Source of the DNA: an uncultured bacterium
Lineage (GTDB): Bacteria > Bacillota > Clostridia > Lachnospirales > Lachnospiraceae
Direction: 5' to 3'
Assembly (NCBI GenBank): GCA_905215405.1
Contig: CAJMQE010000083.1
Span: forward strand, 1-15,853
DNA length: 15,853 nt
Positions within the stretch are counted from its first letter, which is position 1. Each line of letters begins with the position of its first letter. Shown in pieces: positions 1 to 7,022 of this stretch. Under the pieces are notes generated by a model. The model was not told the DNA's origin. It did not search any database and saw nothing but the letters and a program-made list of their open reading frames with translations. Position numbers and translations under genes: made by a program.

Positions 1-60
1 AGCAGGAAGACTTATGTCAGAAATCCTTTATCCCACAAAATTTGTGATTGAGCCACGAAT
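1..60. other. Non-coding edge downstream of the GTPase-NYN gene
   Basis: No gene is visible. A 13-nt palindrome, CACAAAATTTGTG (34-46), lies 15 nt past the GTPase stop codon but has no adjacent U-tract, so I do not call it a terminator. Confidence 0.3.
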
Positions 61-2751
61 TTATTCATTTTCTGGTAATTCTTTTAATTTCTGTTTTTCT
101 TCCTCGGTCAACGCATCCAGCAGATAATTTCTAACTTTCGGCTGCATATTTAGATGTTCTTCCCGAATCATATCATTGACCCTTTTCACTTCCGTTTCAA
201 ATTCTCTTGCCGAAAACAGGCGACAGCCATTCCCGCGGATGATGATCTGCTCCAGACCATCTGACGTTGCAACTGTAACATTATATTTATGTCCGTGTTC
301 ATAGGAGAACTTTTCAATATACTGATCTGCTGTCTCTGCCTCCTTTGTATACACAACATGAATATTATGGTAGTCGAAGATTTCCGTCACATGCCCTTTT
401 ACACGATAGGCATCAAAGACCACGATCAGATTACATTTTACAGCACCCTGATAATTCGAGAGCACATCCATGAGTTTTCCCCTTGCACTATCAATATTCT
501 CTGCTGCCAGTGCATTTAGATCTTCCCATGCAAAAATAATATTGTATCCATCGACCAAGAGATACTCTTCTTTGGATGCCATTTTCTGGATTGGGCGCGT
601 CCCTCTTGCTGCTTCGATCACTGTCTTGCCTGCAGGCCTTCTTCTGACGACACCTTTTCGTGGCACCGATTTATCCCTGGTATTAGCGCGATATGTCTGA
701 GAAAGGATCGCTTCAATTTCCTCTTCACCGATCCACTCATCCATAACGGATCTGTGTGCTCTTGTATCTGCAACTGTTTCTGTAGCAACTTTATTCTTTT
801 CTTCCAGCCAAGAAGGCAGATGCATATGTGCTGGAACCTGTTCCCATGGGACCGGATATCCGGAACCGTGCGCGCAGAACACAGACCCCGCCGAATTTAA
901 TGTATCACGTTCCGCTTCATATCCGATCTGCTCCATAATCTCCGGTGTATTGTGACATGGTTCATACCCCCTGAGGGTACAGTTGAGCCTGCCATGGCCT
1001 TTGGTATAAGCAATGACATCTGTCTGATAACCCCGCATATCTGTTACCGGAGCACTACCTGTCAGAACAGACATCTCTGCACCAGTTTCCGCAATTGTAA
1101 ATGTCCCATGCATTTTTTCAATATCCGTCATCGCTCTTCCGACCATATTTTGTGGTACTTCCAATCGAAAATCATAGTATGGCTCAAGCAGAATCGATTC
1201 GGCCTGCATCAGGCCCTGTCTTAGTGCCCGGTAAGTTGCCTGTCGAAAATCTCCACCCTCTGTATGTTTGATATGTGCCCTTCCTGAGACCAGTGTAATC
1301 TTCATATCCGTGATTGCAGAGCCCGTCAGCACACCTGTATGCACTTTTTCTTCCAGATGTGTAAGAACCAGTCTCTGCCAGTTCCGATCGAGCATGTCCT
1401 CACTACAGTCTGCTGCAAACACCAGTCCACTTCCCCGTTCTCCTGGCTCCAACAGCAAATGCACTTCCGCATAATGACGAAGCGGTTCAAAATGTCCGAC
1501 CCCTTCCACTGTTCTGGTAATTGTTTCTCTGTAAACAATATTTCCGGTACCAAATGTGACTTCTACACCGAACCGCTCCGCGATCAGGCTTCTCAGAATT
1601 TCAATCTGTACCTCCCCCATGATCTGCGCCTGTATCTCCTGCAGTCGTTCATTCCAGACAATATGCAGTTCAGGTTCCTCTTCTTCCAATTCCCTGAGTT
1701 TTGGCAGCATCGTCTGTGCATCCGTACCATCAGGAAGTTGAATCTGATACGTGAGAACAGGTTCCAGTACCGGAGTATATGCAGAATCATCAGCACCAAT
1801 GCCCTCTCCCGGACGAGTTGTAGTCAATCCTGTCACCGCACAGATTCTTCCCGCCTCACATTGACCCACAGCTTCATATTTTGCACCGGAATAAATCCTG
1901 ATCTGGTTGACCTTTTCGCTTGTCTGCTCCTCTTCTCTGCCGTAGGTAAGCATACTCTTTACTTTGAGCATACCTCCGGTCACTTTCATATAAGTAAGAC
2001 GATTTCCCTGTTCATCTCTTGCAATTTTGTAAATTTTAGCACCAAAATCCTGTGGCCAGTCCTTTTCCTGGGTATAGGTATCGAGTCCCCCAAGAAATTC
2101 CTCCACGCCCTGCATCTTAAGTGCTGATCCAAAATAGCATGGAAACACTTTACGCTCATCGATCAGTCTGCACACGTCCTGTTCCTCTACCTGCTCTGTT
2201 TCCAGAAAACGTTCTAAGAGTGCATCTTCACATACAGCAATTTCTTCATAAAACTCCTGGGTCTGGGTCTGGGTCTGGGTCTGGGTAAAATCCACACATC
2301 CAGAATCTAATTTATCTTTTAACTCCGCCAGAAGGCTGCTTTTTTCAGTCCCCGGCTGGTCCATTTTATTTACGAACAGAAACGTTGGAATATGATACTT
2401 CTGCAACAATTTCCAAAGGGTTCTGGTATGCCCCTGCACGCCATCTGCACCACTGATGACCAGAATGGCATAGTCGAGTACCTGCAGCGTCCGCTCCATT
2501 TCTGCGGAAAAATCCACATGTCCCGGAGTATCCAGCAGAGTAAATTCCGTTGTTCCCAGGTTCATGACTGCCTGCTTAGAAAAAATGGTGATTCCTCTGG
2601 CTCTTTCCAGCGAAAATGTGTCCAGAAATGCATCTTTATTGTCCACTCGTCCCATCTTTCTGATGCTGCCCGCCTGGTAGAGCATTCCCTCTGACAATGT
2701 GGTCTTACCAGCATCTACATGCGCTAATATACCAATGACTAATTTTTTCAT
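61..2751 (-). CDS. EF-G/Tet(M)-like translational GTPase fused to a C-terminal YacP/Rae1-type NYN nuclease domain
   Basis: This 896-aa protein has two parts. Residues 1 to about 650 match the ribosomal-protection (Tet(M)/Tet(O)) branch of EF-G. G1 is AHVDAGKTT (10-18), switch I has RGIT (52-55), G3 is DTPGH (74-78), G4 is NKMD (128-131) and G5 is near GSALK (208-212); EF-G-like domains II-V follow. Tet(M) itself is about 640 aa and ends there. Here a basic linker (about 685-725, with RRRP) leads to an NYN/PIN-like domain (730-860) with DGYN (D734), VVFDAYR (D780), ETADQYIE (D809) and TSDG (D831), the acidic layout of YacP/Rae1. Rae1 of B. subtilis is a translation-dependent A-site endoribonuclease. 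Inference: a ribosome-associated GTPase carrying an mRNA nuclease. The domain IV tip (493-497, HIKHT) lacks the Tet(M) YSPVS loop, so tetracycline resistance is doubtful. A TQ x5 repeat lies at 156-165. An AGGAAGAG ribosome binding site precedes the ATG. Family assignment is secure; function is not. Confidence 0.9.
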   Translation of the reverse strand: MKKLVIGILAHVDAGKTTLSEGMLYQAGSIRKMGRVDNKDAFLDTFSLERARGITIFSKQAVMNLGTTEFTLLDTPGHVDFSAEMERTLQVLDYAILVISGADGVQGHTRTLWKLLQKYHIPTFLFVNKMDQPGTEKSSLLAELKDKLDSGCVDFTQTQTQTQTQEFYEEIAVCEDALLERFLETEQVEEQDVCRLIDERKVFPCYFGSALKMQGVEEFLGGLDTYTQEKDWPQDFGAKIYKIARDEQGNRLTYMKVTGGMLKVKSMLTYGREEEQTSEKVNQIRIYSGAKYEAVGQCEAGRICAVTGLTTTRPGEGIGADDSAYTPVLEPVLTYQIQLPDGTDAQTMLPKLRELEEEEPELHIVWNERLQEIQAQIMGEVQIEILRSLIAERFGVEVTFGTGNIVYRETITRTVEGVGHFEPLRHYAEVHLLLEPGERGSGLVFAADCSEDMLDRNWQRLVLTHLEEKVHTGVLTGSAITDMKITLVSGRAHIKHTEGGDFRQATYRALRQGLMQAESILLEPYYDFRLEVPQNMVGRAMTDIEKMHGTFTIAETGAEMSVLTGSAPVTDMRGYQTDVIAYTKGHGRLNCTLRGYEPCHNTPEIMEQIGYEAERDTLNSAGSVFCAHGSGYPVPWEQVPAHMHLPSWLEEKNKVATETVADTRAHRSVMDEWIGEEEIEAILSQTYRANTRDKSVPRKGVVRRRPAGKTVIEAARGTRPIQKMASKEEYLLVDGYNIIFAWEDLNALAAENIDSARGKLMDVLSNYQGAVKCNLIVVFDAYRVKGHVTEIFDYHNIHVVYTKEAETADQYIEKFSYEHGHKYNVTVATSDGLEQIIIRGNGCRLFSAREFETEVKRVNDMIREEHLNMQPKVRNYLLDALTEEEKQKLKELPENE
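2257..2286 (-). repeat. Five perfect tandem copies of a hexanucleotide inside the GTPase gene
   Basis: Five uninterrupted copies of ACCCAG (minus strand) encode Thr-Gln five times, residues 156-165 of the Tet(M)-like GTPase. They lie between the G4 and G5 motifs. The copies are identical at the nucleotide level. Copy-number change by slippage would add or remove TQ pairs without breaking the frame. Confidence 0.95.
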
Positions 2752-2834
2752 CTATTTTTATCTCTTCCTGTCTCTTTTAAGTCTGTTTTTCTATGTCAAT
2801 ATCTTACCACATCCAGCCTTGTTTGCCTACTGAC

Positions 2835-2872
2835 GAAAAAAAGCAGCCATACAACTTCGTGCATGGCTGCTT
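2835..2872 (-). terminator. Intrinsic terminator after the rubrerythrin gene
   Basis: A perfect 10-bp stem joins 2841-2850 and 2863-2872 (AAGCAGCCAT/ATGGCTGCTT) with a 12-nt loop. On the minus strand it runs into a T-rich tract (2835-2842). It starts 20 nt after the rubrerythrin stop codon and separates that gene from the downstream GTPase gene. Confidence 0.9.
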
Positions 2873-2892
2873 CAGGAATCCTGTTTCTATAT

Positions 2893-3573
2893 TTAATAAT
2901 TTGTACTCTTGATTTCAAAATAACTCTGTGGATAATTGCAGACCGGACAAACCTGTGGTGCCTCTTTTCCAATGACCAGATGCCCGCAGTTCTGGCAGAT
3001 CCAGATCTTCTCTTCTGATTTTTTGAACACTTCTTGCATTTGGACATTTTTAAGAAGCTTGCGAAAACGCTCTTCATGAGATTTTTCAATTGCAGCAACT
3101 TCACGAAAGCGCTCAGCCAGCTGCTTAAATCCCTCTTCTTCTGCATCTTTCGCAAAACGGTCGTACATATCCGTCCACTCATAGTTCTCACCATCAGCAG
3201 CATGTTCAAGGTTCATTTTCGTATCCTTGATGGACCCTAATGCACTGCACCACAATTTTGCATGCGCGCGCTCGTTATTTGCCGTCTCCAGAAAAATGTC
3301 AGCGATCTGCTGGTATCCTTCTTTTCTAGCGACATCTGCAAAATAAGTATATTTATTGCGTGCCTGCGATTCTCCCGCAAATGCATCCATCAGATTCCGT
3401 TCGGTTTTTGTACCCTCATATTTATCCGTTGTAACATTTGGTTCATAGGTCGGTTCTACCTCTGAAAAATCGGTTGCCGGATGTTTGCATACCGGACACA
3501 CAAAATCTGATGGTAATTCCCCATCATAAACATACCCACATACCCTGCATCGATACTGCTTGATCGTATCCAT
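2893..3573 (-). CDS. Rubrerythrin with rubredoxin domains at both ends
   Basis: A 226-aa non-heme di-iron peroxidase-type protein. Rubrerythrins reduce H2O2 in the cytoplasm of anaerobes, passing electrons from a rubredoxin Fe(SCys)4 centre to a di-iron site. The N-terminal rubredoxin has CRVCG (C9, C12) and CPVC (C26, C29). The central ferritin-like four-helix domain (about 55-175) carries GESQAR (E68), ERAH (E101, H104), DAEEEGF (144-149) and an IEKSH segment (E163, H166). A second rubredoxin-like domain has CQNCG (C193, C196) and CPVC (C209, C212). Classical rubrerythrin has only the C-terminal rubredoxin and reverse rubrerythrin only the N-terminal one, so this is a three-domain form. The start was chosen because AGGAGG lies 8 nt before this ATG; an ATG two codons upstream is only 2 nt from it. 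It lies 62 nt after the FliB-like gene and has its own terminator. Confidence 0.93.
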   Translation of the reverse strand: MDTIKQYRCRVCGYVYDGELPSDFVCPVCKHPATDFSEVEPTYEPNVTTDKYEGTKTERNLMDAFAGESQARNKYTYFADVARKEGYQQIADIFLETANNERAHAKLWCSALGSIKDTKMNLEHAADGENYEWTDMYDRFAKDAEEEGFKQLAERFREVAAIEKSHEERFRKLLKNVQMQEVFKKSEEKIWICQNCGHLVIGKEAPQVCPVCNYPQSYFEIKSTNY

Positions 3574-3635
3574 AGTCATTTCCTCCTGCGAAAAATAATA
3601 TTTACTACTACTCTTCCCGGAAAGACACCGTTTTA

Positions 3636-4754
3636 TTATAAATTTCGACCTGTCAGAAGGGCCAAATAGCCCCATTCCCAGATCAGTGATTCAAAACTGT
3701 TGTTCAGATATTCTCTGATATCTTCTCTGTCATATCCAGTCATCCTCGCAATGATCACGATATAACTGCGAACCACCTCATATGGAATCTTTTCTTTTCC
3801 ATGCTGCAGCCACCATAGAAAAATGCAATGCCTGATCAGTACCGTCTCCATGGTCATCCACTCAAATGCCACCATGCAATCTGTCAGATCTGAAGATTCT
3901 GTAAGCAAACTTGTAAAAATCTCTGCCTGCAGATATCTTGCGATCAGCTCTTCGTAGTCGTCAAATGCTTCCAAAAAAGCCTCGCTCAATTCTTCCAGTT
4001 CTTCGGGATCATGCTCTTCTTCCAGTAACTCCGCCTGTTGTGCGATCTCTTCCAGATAATTTTTATAAAGTCCTTTGCTGCGATAATTTTCTATGATGTC
4101 AAGAAACAGCTCATTACGTTCAAAAATAGTCGCCAGCGTATCAAATTCCATCTGGTCGATTGTTTCATCCAGTGTCGCCAGATACTCATCCTGTCTGAAT
4201 TGTTTCAGCACACTGGCATTCCTGTCTTCCTTTAAGGACACCAACATATAAAATGCAAACATCATTCGTTTTGACAGCGGAAACCTCCTATCAAAAACTA
4301 ATTTGAGCATCTGTTCCCTGACCTCAAAAAGCCACAGATCGGTATGTTCTCGAACCTGCTCCAGCAATTTCGGAGTGACCGGTGCTTCTTTTCTCCAGCC
4401 ATCCACAACTTCCGGACAGCATGCAACCAGCGTGTATTCACTTACTCCGTCCATTTCCTGAATCTGTCTTGGAAATGTGGTGCAGGTATCCGACAGAATC
4501 TCATCTCCAAATCGTAGTACCTGTTTGCAGAGCTTTTCTTCATTTAAGAATGGACAGCGGTGGTTTTCATCTAGTATCATTGACCGGTTTTCCCTGTCTC
4601 CAGCCACATGTTCACAAATGGCCGGGTCCGTTGTCATCCAGTTCTGATAACTTTCTTCATCCACACTGATTTTCCATTCCTCACAACAGGAAATGGAGCA
4701 GCGATCCGCAATACATCGAAATGTATCATATCCATTCATCTTAATTTCTTTCAT
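3636..4754 (-). CDS. FliB-like / YkgJ-type cysteine-cluster protein (flagellin lysine-N-methylase family)
   Basis: A 372-aa protein. The first 95 residues hold a Cys cluster: C14, C19, SCC at C23/C24, CPFL at C67, C76 and SDTC at C91, in a context (GYDTFRCIADRC, then GDEILSDTCTTFPR) typical of proteins annotated as flagellin lysine-N-methylase (FliB) and of the CxxCxxCC metal-binding family. In Salmonella FliB methylates flagellin lysines and needs its metal-binding cysteines. The rest is an alpha-helical, acidic C-terminal region without a motif I recognise. No flagellar gene is in this window, so the substrate here is unknown; the family name does not prove motility. The gene follows map by 62 nt with no terminator between, so the two may be cotranscribed. 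A GGAG lies 11 nt before the ATG. Confidence 0.75.
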   Translation of the reverse strand: MKEIKMNGYDTFRCIADRCSISCCEEWKISVDEESYQNWMTTDPAICEHVAGDRENRSMILDENHRCPFLNEEKLCKQVLRFGDEILSDTCTTFPRQIQEMDGVSEYTLVACCPEVVDGWRKEAPVTPKLLEQVREHTDLWLFEVREQMLKLVFDRRFPLSKRMMFAFYMLVSLKEDRNASVLKQFRQDEYLATLDETIDQMEFDTLATIFERNELFLDIIENYRSKGLYKNYLEEIAQQAELLEEEHDPEELEELSEAFLEAFDDYEELIARYLQAEIFTSLLTESSDLTDCMVAFEWMTMETVLIRHCIFLWWLQHGKEKIPYEVVRSYIVIIARMTGYDREDIREYLNNSFESLIWEWGYLALLTGRNL

Positions 4755-4816
4755 ACTTTTTCGTTCTCCATTTTCTGTATGTTTTATTATTTCTTCGTTT
4801 ATAAATGATACTAGTT

Positions 4817-5692
4817 TTAGTGTGCGAGAATTTCATAGCCGTCTTCTGTTACAAGCACCATAATTTCCCACTGTGCAGAAGGCTGCTTATCCGCTGTATA
4901 AACGCCCCATCCATCCGATTCATCAAAGATGACTTCATCTGTTCCCATGTTGACCATTGGTTCGATTGTAAAGACCATACCAGGAACAAGAAGCATTTCC
5001 TCACCACGTCTTGTAACGTAGCTGACACATGGTTCCTCATGAAATTCCAGACCAATTCCATGTCCGCCAATTTCACGTACAACACTGTAGCCATTTTTCA
5101 CTGCATGTTCATGTACTGCCTGTCCCATATCACCGAGAAATGTCCATGGTTTTACCTGTGCGAGTCCAATTTCCACACATTCCTTTGTCACATCAACCAG
5201 TTTTTGCTTCTCTTCGCTGACGTTACCAATGCAGAACATTCTGGATGAATCCCCAAAATATCCATTTACGATCGTAGAACAGTCAACATTGATAATATCT
5301 CCGTCTTTGAGGACAATATCACTGGATGGAATACCGTGGCAGACCTGTTCGTTAATCGATGTGCACACGCTCTTTGGATATCCCTGATAACCAAGTGTTG
5401 CTGGAATTCCACCGAGTTCCTGTGTCTTGGAATGTACAAGAATATCAATTTCTTCTGTTGTCATACCAGCTTCAATTCTAGTCGCTATAAAATCAAGCAC
5501 CAGGGTATTGATTCTTCCAGCTTCCCTGATCGCTGCGATCTGTTCTTCATTCTTAATAATATTTCTTGGAGGAACAATATGTCCTTCCATCTTGTACTGC
5601 TGTATTTTTTCATCAAATGCTTCGTGGCACTTTTTATACTTCAGTCCACTTCCGCACCAGCATTTATCGTTACGTCCTAACTTTGTTTCCAT
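4817..5692 (-). CDS. map: Type I methionine aminopeptidase with N-terminal SEC-C zinc motif
   Basis: A 291-aa enzyme that removes the initiator methionine from nascent proteins. The catalytic domain (about 45-291) shows all five metal ligands of E. coli MAP: D137 (NVDCS), D148 (GDSSR), H211 (GGHGIG), E244 (FTIEPM) and E276 (QWEIM), each offset by 40-41 residues from the E. coli positions. H119 (CHGIP) matches the substrate-binding His. The extra N-terminal 35 residues are a SEC-C motif, CWCGSGLKYKKCH (C11, C13, C22, H23), a zinc-binding element also found at the C-terminus of SecA and in many clostridial MAPs. I kept M1 because AAGGAG lies 10 nt before it; M35 has no Shine-Dalgarno. That Shine-Dalgarno is buried in a terminator-like hairpin (see the leader feature), so expression is probably controlled there. 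Confidence 0.97.
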   Translation of the reverse strand: METKLGRNDKCWCGSGLKYKKCHEAFDEKIQQYKMEGHIVPPRNIIKNEEQIAAIREAGRINTLVLDFIATRIEAGMTTEEIDILVHSKTQELGGIPATLGYQGYPKSVCTSINEQVCHGIPSSDIVLKDGDIINVDCSTIVNGYFGDSSRMFCIGNVSEEKQKLVDVTKECVEIGLAQVKPWTFLGDMGQAVHEHAVKNGYSVVREIGGHGIGLEFHEEPCVSYVTRRGEEMLLVPGMVFTIEPMVNMGTDEVIFDESDGWGVYTADKQPSAQWEIMVLVTEDGYEILAH

Positions 5693-5777
5693 AAAAAAAA
5701 CACTCCTTTTTCTGCTAAGGAGTGTTTTTGTGATGCCTTAAAGACTCGAGTTTCCACTCCTTATCTAATCAGCATCT
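5693..5777 (-). promoter_or_regulatory. Attenuator-like leader of map: alternative hairpins, terminator and SD sequestrator
   Basis: Three segments read on the minus strand: segment 1 AAGGAGTG (5762-5755), segment 2 CACTCCTT (5724-5717) and segment 3 AAGGAGTG (5708-5701). Segment 2 can pair with 1 (9 bp with a flanking T-A) or with 3 (up to 13 bp, since A5 before segment 2 can pair with T5 after segment 3), but not both. The 2:3 hairpin has an 8-nt loop and is followed by eight Ts that abut the map ATG, so it is an intrinsic terminator by shape. Its 3' arm also contains the map Shine-Dalgarno. A small GAGT-GGAA-ACTC hairpin (5759-5748) overlaps segment 1 and would compete with 1:2 pairing. 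The simpler alternative is a plain terminator for the upstream gene that happens to use the same bases. Confidence 0.6.
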
Positions 5778-5783
5778 ATTATA
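5778..5783 (-). promoter_or_regulatory. Candidate -10 box for map
   Basis: A perfect TATAAT on the minus strand overlaps the stop codon of the upstream gene and would start a leader of about 80 nt before the map ATG. I see no convincing -35 box 16-18 nt upstream, so confidence is limited. Confidence 0.35.
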
Positions 5784-6345
5784 ACACATTTTCTATTGCC
5801 TTTTGGAATTTAGTTGCACATTTCAGATTGATTTCTGCTGTTTCAACAAAAAGCTGGGCAAGCTGGTCCTTTGGAAAGTCATAACTTACCATACAAAGCA
5901 CCTTATAAAAGAACAATTCCGTTCCATCATCTGATATCTCATCATAAAAACCAAGTTTTCCAGCATGATATAACGTATCCGCCAGATCCTGTAATCCTGA
6001 TAAGATCAGTTTCTTCAGAATTCTGATTTCCTTTTCTACCGTACACAGCTGAGTCATATCATAATCAGATGTATTTCCACAAGGGGACTTACATACTGCA
6101 CAGTCAGGTACAATTGTAAATTTGACCTGATGTATCCGGTCGATCTGCTTTTGTATATAAGCTTCATCTGCAAATCCAGCACATTTGATAATGTGAAGTT
6201 TTTCTATGATCGTATTCGTTGCTTCCTTTGTATAGGGATTGTTCTCGCACGCACGCGCAAGCCCTATCAGTGCCCCTGTTACCTTTAACTCGCAGGCGCC
6301 GGCAAAAAGACCATTCAGTGTATTTTCTGATGAATTCTTTTCCAT
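5779..6345 (-). CDS. Small Cys-rich protein resembling the helical domain of hybrid cluster protein
   Basis: A 188-aa soluble protein. The middle has a cysteine motif, CAVCKSPC (C82, C85, C89) with C101 nearby, followed by helices (EIRILKKLILSGLQDLADTL and FFYKVLCMVSYDFPKDQLAQL) whose pattern recalls the N-terminal helical domain of hybrid cluster protein (Hcp) and carbon monoxide dehydrogenase. In those enzymes this domain binds an Fe-S cluster. The domains that hold the hybrid cluster of Hcp are absent, so it cannot be a complete hydroxylamine/NO reductase. I infer an Fe-S or metal-binding helical protein of unknown function; the resemblance is from memory and moderate. The start was chosen because AAAGGAG lies 5 nt before this ATG; an ATG nine codons upstream has no such site. 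The map leader follows directly. Confidence 0.55.
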   Translation of the reverse strand: MEKNSSENTLNGLFAGACELKVTGALIGLARACENNPYTKEATNTIIEKLHIIKCAGFADEAYIQKQIDRIHQVKFTIVPDCAVCKSPCGNTSDYDMTQLCTVEKEIRILKKLILSGLQDLADTLYHAGKLGFYDEISDDGTELFFYKVLCMVSYDFPKDQLAQLFVETAEINLKCATKFQKAIENVL

Positions 6346-6378
6346 CTCTTCTCCTTTCGTAACAAATGTCATTTTGCT

Positions 6379-6387
6379 ATCATATCA
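6379..6387 (-). promoter_or_regulatory. Candidate extended -10 promoter for the Hcp-domain-like gene
   Basis: TGATATGAT on the minus strand fits an extended -10 box (TGN followed by TATGAT), 33 nt before the start codon. No good -35 box is visible, which extended -10 promoters can lack. Confidence 0.3.
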
Positions 6388-6466
6388 CAAAGTTGAAGCC
6401 GGCGCTGTAGTTTTTCCAACAAATTTATTAAGTTTTTATAAACTTCTGTTTTTTAACGAATTTCTT

Positions 6467-7003
6467 CTAGTTATTTAACCCTACAAAGATGTAGATCAGT
6501 GCGTTTTCCATATCTCCATTCTGGTATTCTTCAAAATCCGTCCGGTAATTTCGGTCAAGGTCAATCTGCCATAGTTTGCCCCAGAAAGCAGCGACCGCTT
6601 TTACAGCATCTCCTTTCACTGTAAATCTGGCGTATTTACCAGCTGGTATTTTCTTTATGGCTACCGCAGGATTTTTATTCGAACCATTGTCTGCTCCTGC
6701 TTTGATCTCACACGCTACCATAGCCGTGTACTCATTTTTATTATCACTGCCATATTCTGTATAGATACCAAGCGCTTTCTCATTTACTTTTTCTTCTATG
6801 CCCGCATACACACCCTCTTCATAAAATTGTTTCCACAGGCCTCCAATTACCATTCCCATCTCAGGTGAAAGATTATTGGTCCGTGCACATACACCGGCAA
6901 TTGTCTTTTCCTTCAGTTCAACAATTTCATACTGCATCTGTCCTGCCTCATTTGTCCCTGAAACCTGCTGATTTTTTCCATTCCACTCTTTATTCTGTTC
7001 CAT
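6467..7003 (-). CDS. GyrI-like / Cass2-type effector-binding domain protein
   Basis: A 178-aa protein whose residues 24 to the end match the bacterial effector-binding fold: a first strand (YEIVELKEKTIAG), LSPEMGMVIGGLWKQF, an ALGIYTEY strand, MVACEIK, then IPAGKYARFTVKG and FWGKLWQIDLD. This fold binds drugs or small ligands as the sensor domain of BmrR/Rob-type regulators and also occurs alone (SbmC/GyrI, integron Cass2). No DNA-binding domain is present, and the first 23 residues are polar linker. Inference: a stand-alone ligand-binding protein, possibly drug-related given the nearby MATE pump and WYL regulator. An AGAGG site lies 5-6 nt before the ATG. The upstream region holds a dyad and a weak promoter candidate. 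Confidence 0.8.
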   Translation of the reverse strand: MEQNKEWNGKNQQVSGTNEAGQMQYEIVELKEKTIAGVCARTNNLSPEMGMVIGGLWKQFYEEGVYAGIEEKVNEKALGIYTEYGSDNKNEYTAMVACEIKAGADNGSNKNPAVAIKKIPAGKYARFTVKGDAVKAVAAFWGKLWQIDLDRNYRTDFEEYQNGDMENALIYIFVGLNN

Positions 7004-7022
7004 ATCTACCTCTTTCTGCCGC

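Noticed and set aside
1339..2127. Open frame of 262 codons on the plus strand
   Set aside because: It lies wholly inside the GTPase gene on the opposite strand, its translation matches nothing known and is Phe/Leu/Ser-rich as expected for an antisense shadow.
61..2751. Acquired tetracycline-resistance gene
   Set aside because: No mobile element is nearby, the protein carries an extra nuclease domain, and the resistance loop is replaced. Ribosomal-protection homology alone is not enough.
2752..2834. TTGACA upstream of the GTPase gene as a -35 box
   Set aside because: The nearest TAAAAG follows after only 14 nt and nothing resembling TATAAT lies at 16-18 nt, so I did not call a promoter.
4817..5590. 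Shorter map starting at internal Met35
   Set aside because: There is no Shine-Dalgarno before Met35, whereas Met1 has AAGGAG, and the SEC-C motif encoded before Met35 is intact.
5761..5775. Leader peptide of four codons (Met-Leu-Ile-Arg-stop) before map
   Set aside because: It has no ribosome binding site and would start at or before the predicted transcription start, so it is probably chance.
5732..5776. GATGC/GCATC closing stem for a leader aptamer
   Set aside because: The 5' strand (5776-5772) lies between the -10 box and the expected transcription start, so it would probably not be transcribed from that promoter.
6430..6446. AAGTTT/AAACTT hairpin after the effector-binding gene
   Set aside because: The stem is six A-T pairs only and the minus-strand side has no clear U-tract, so it is too weak to call a terminator.
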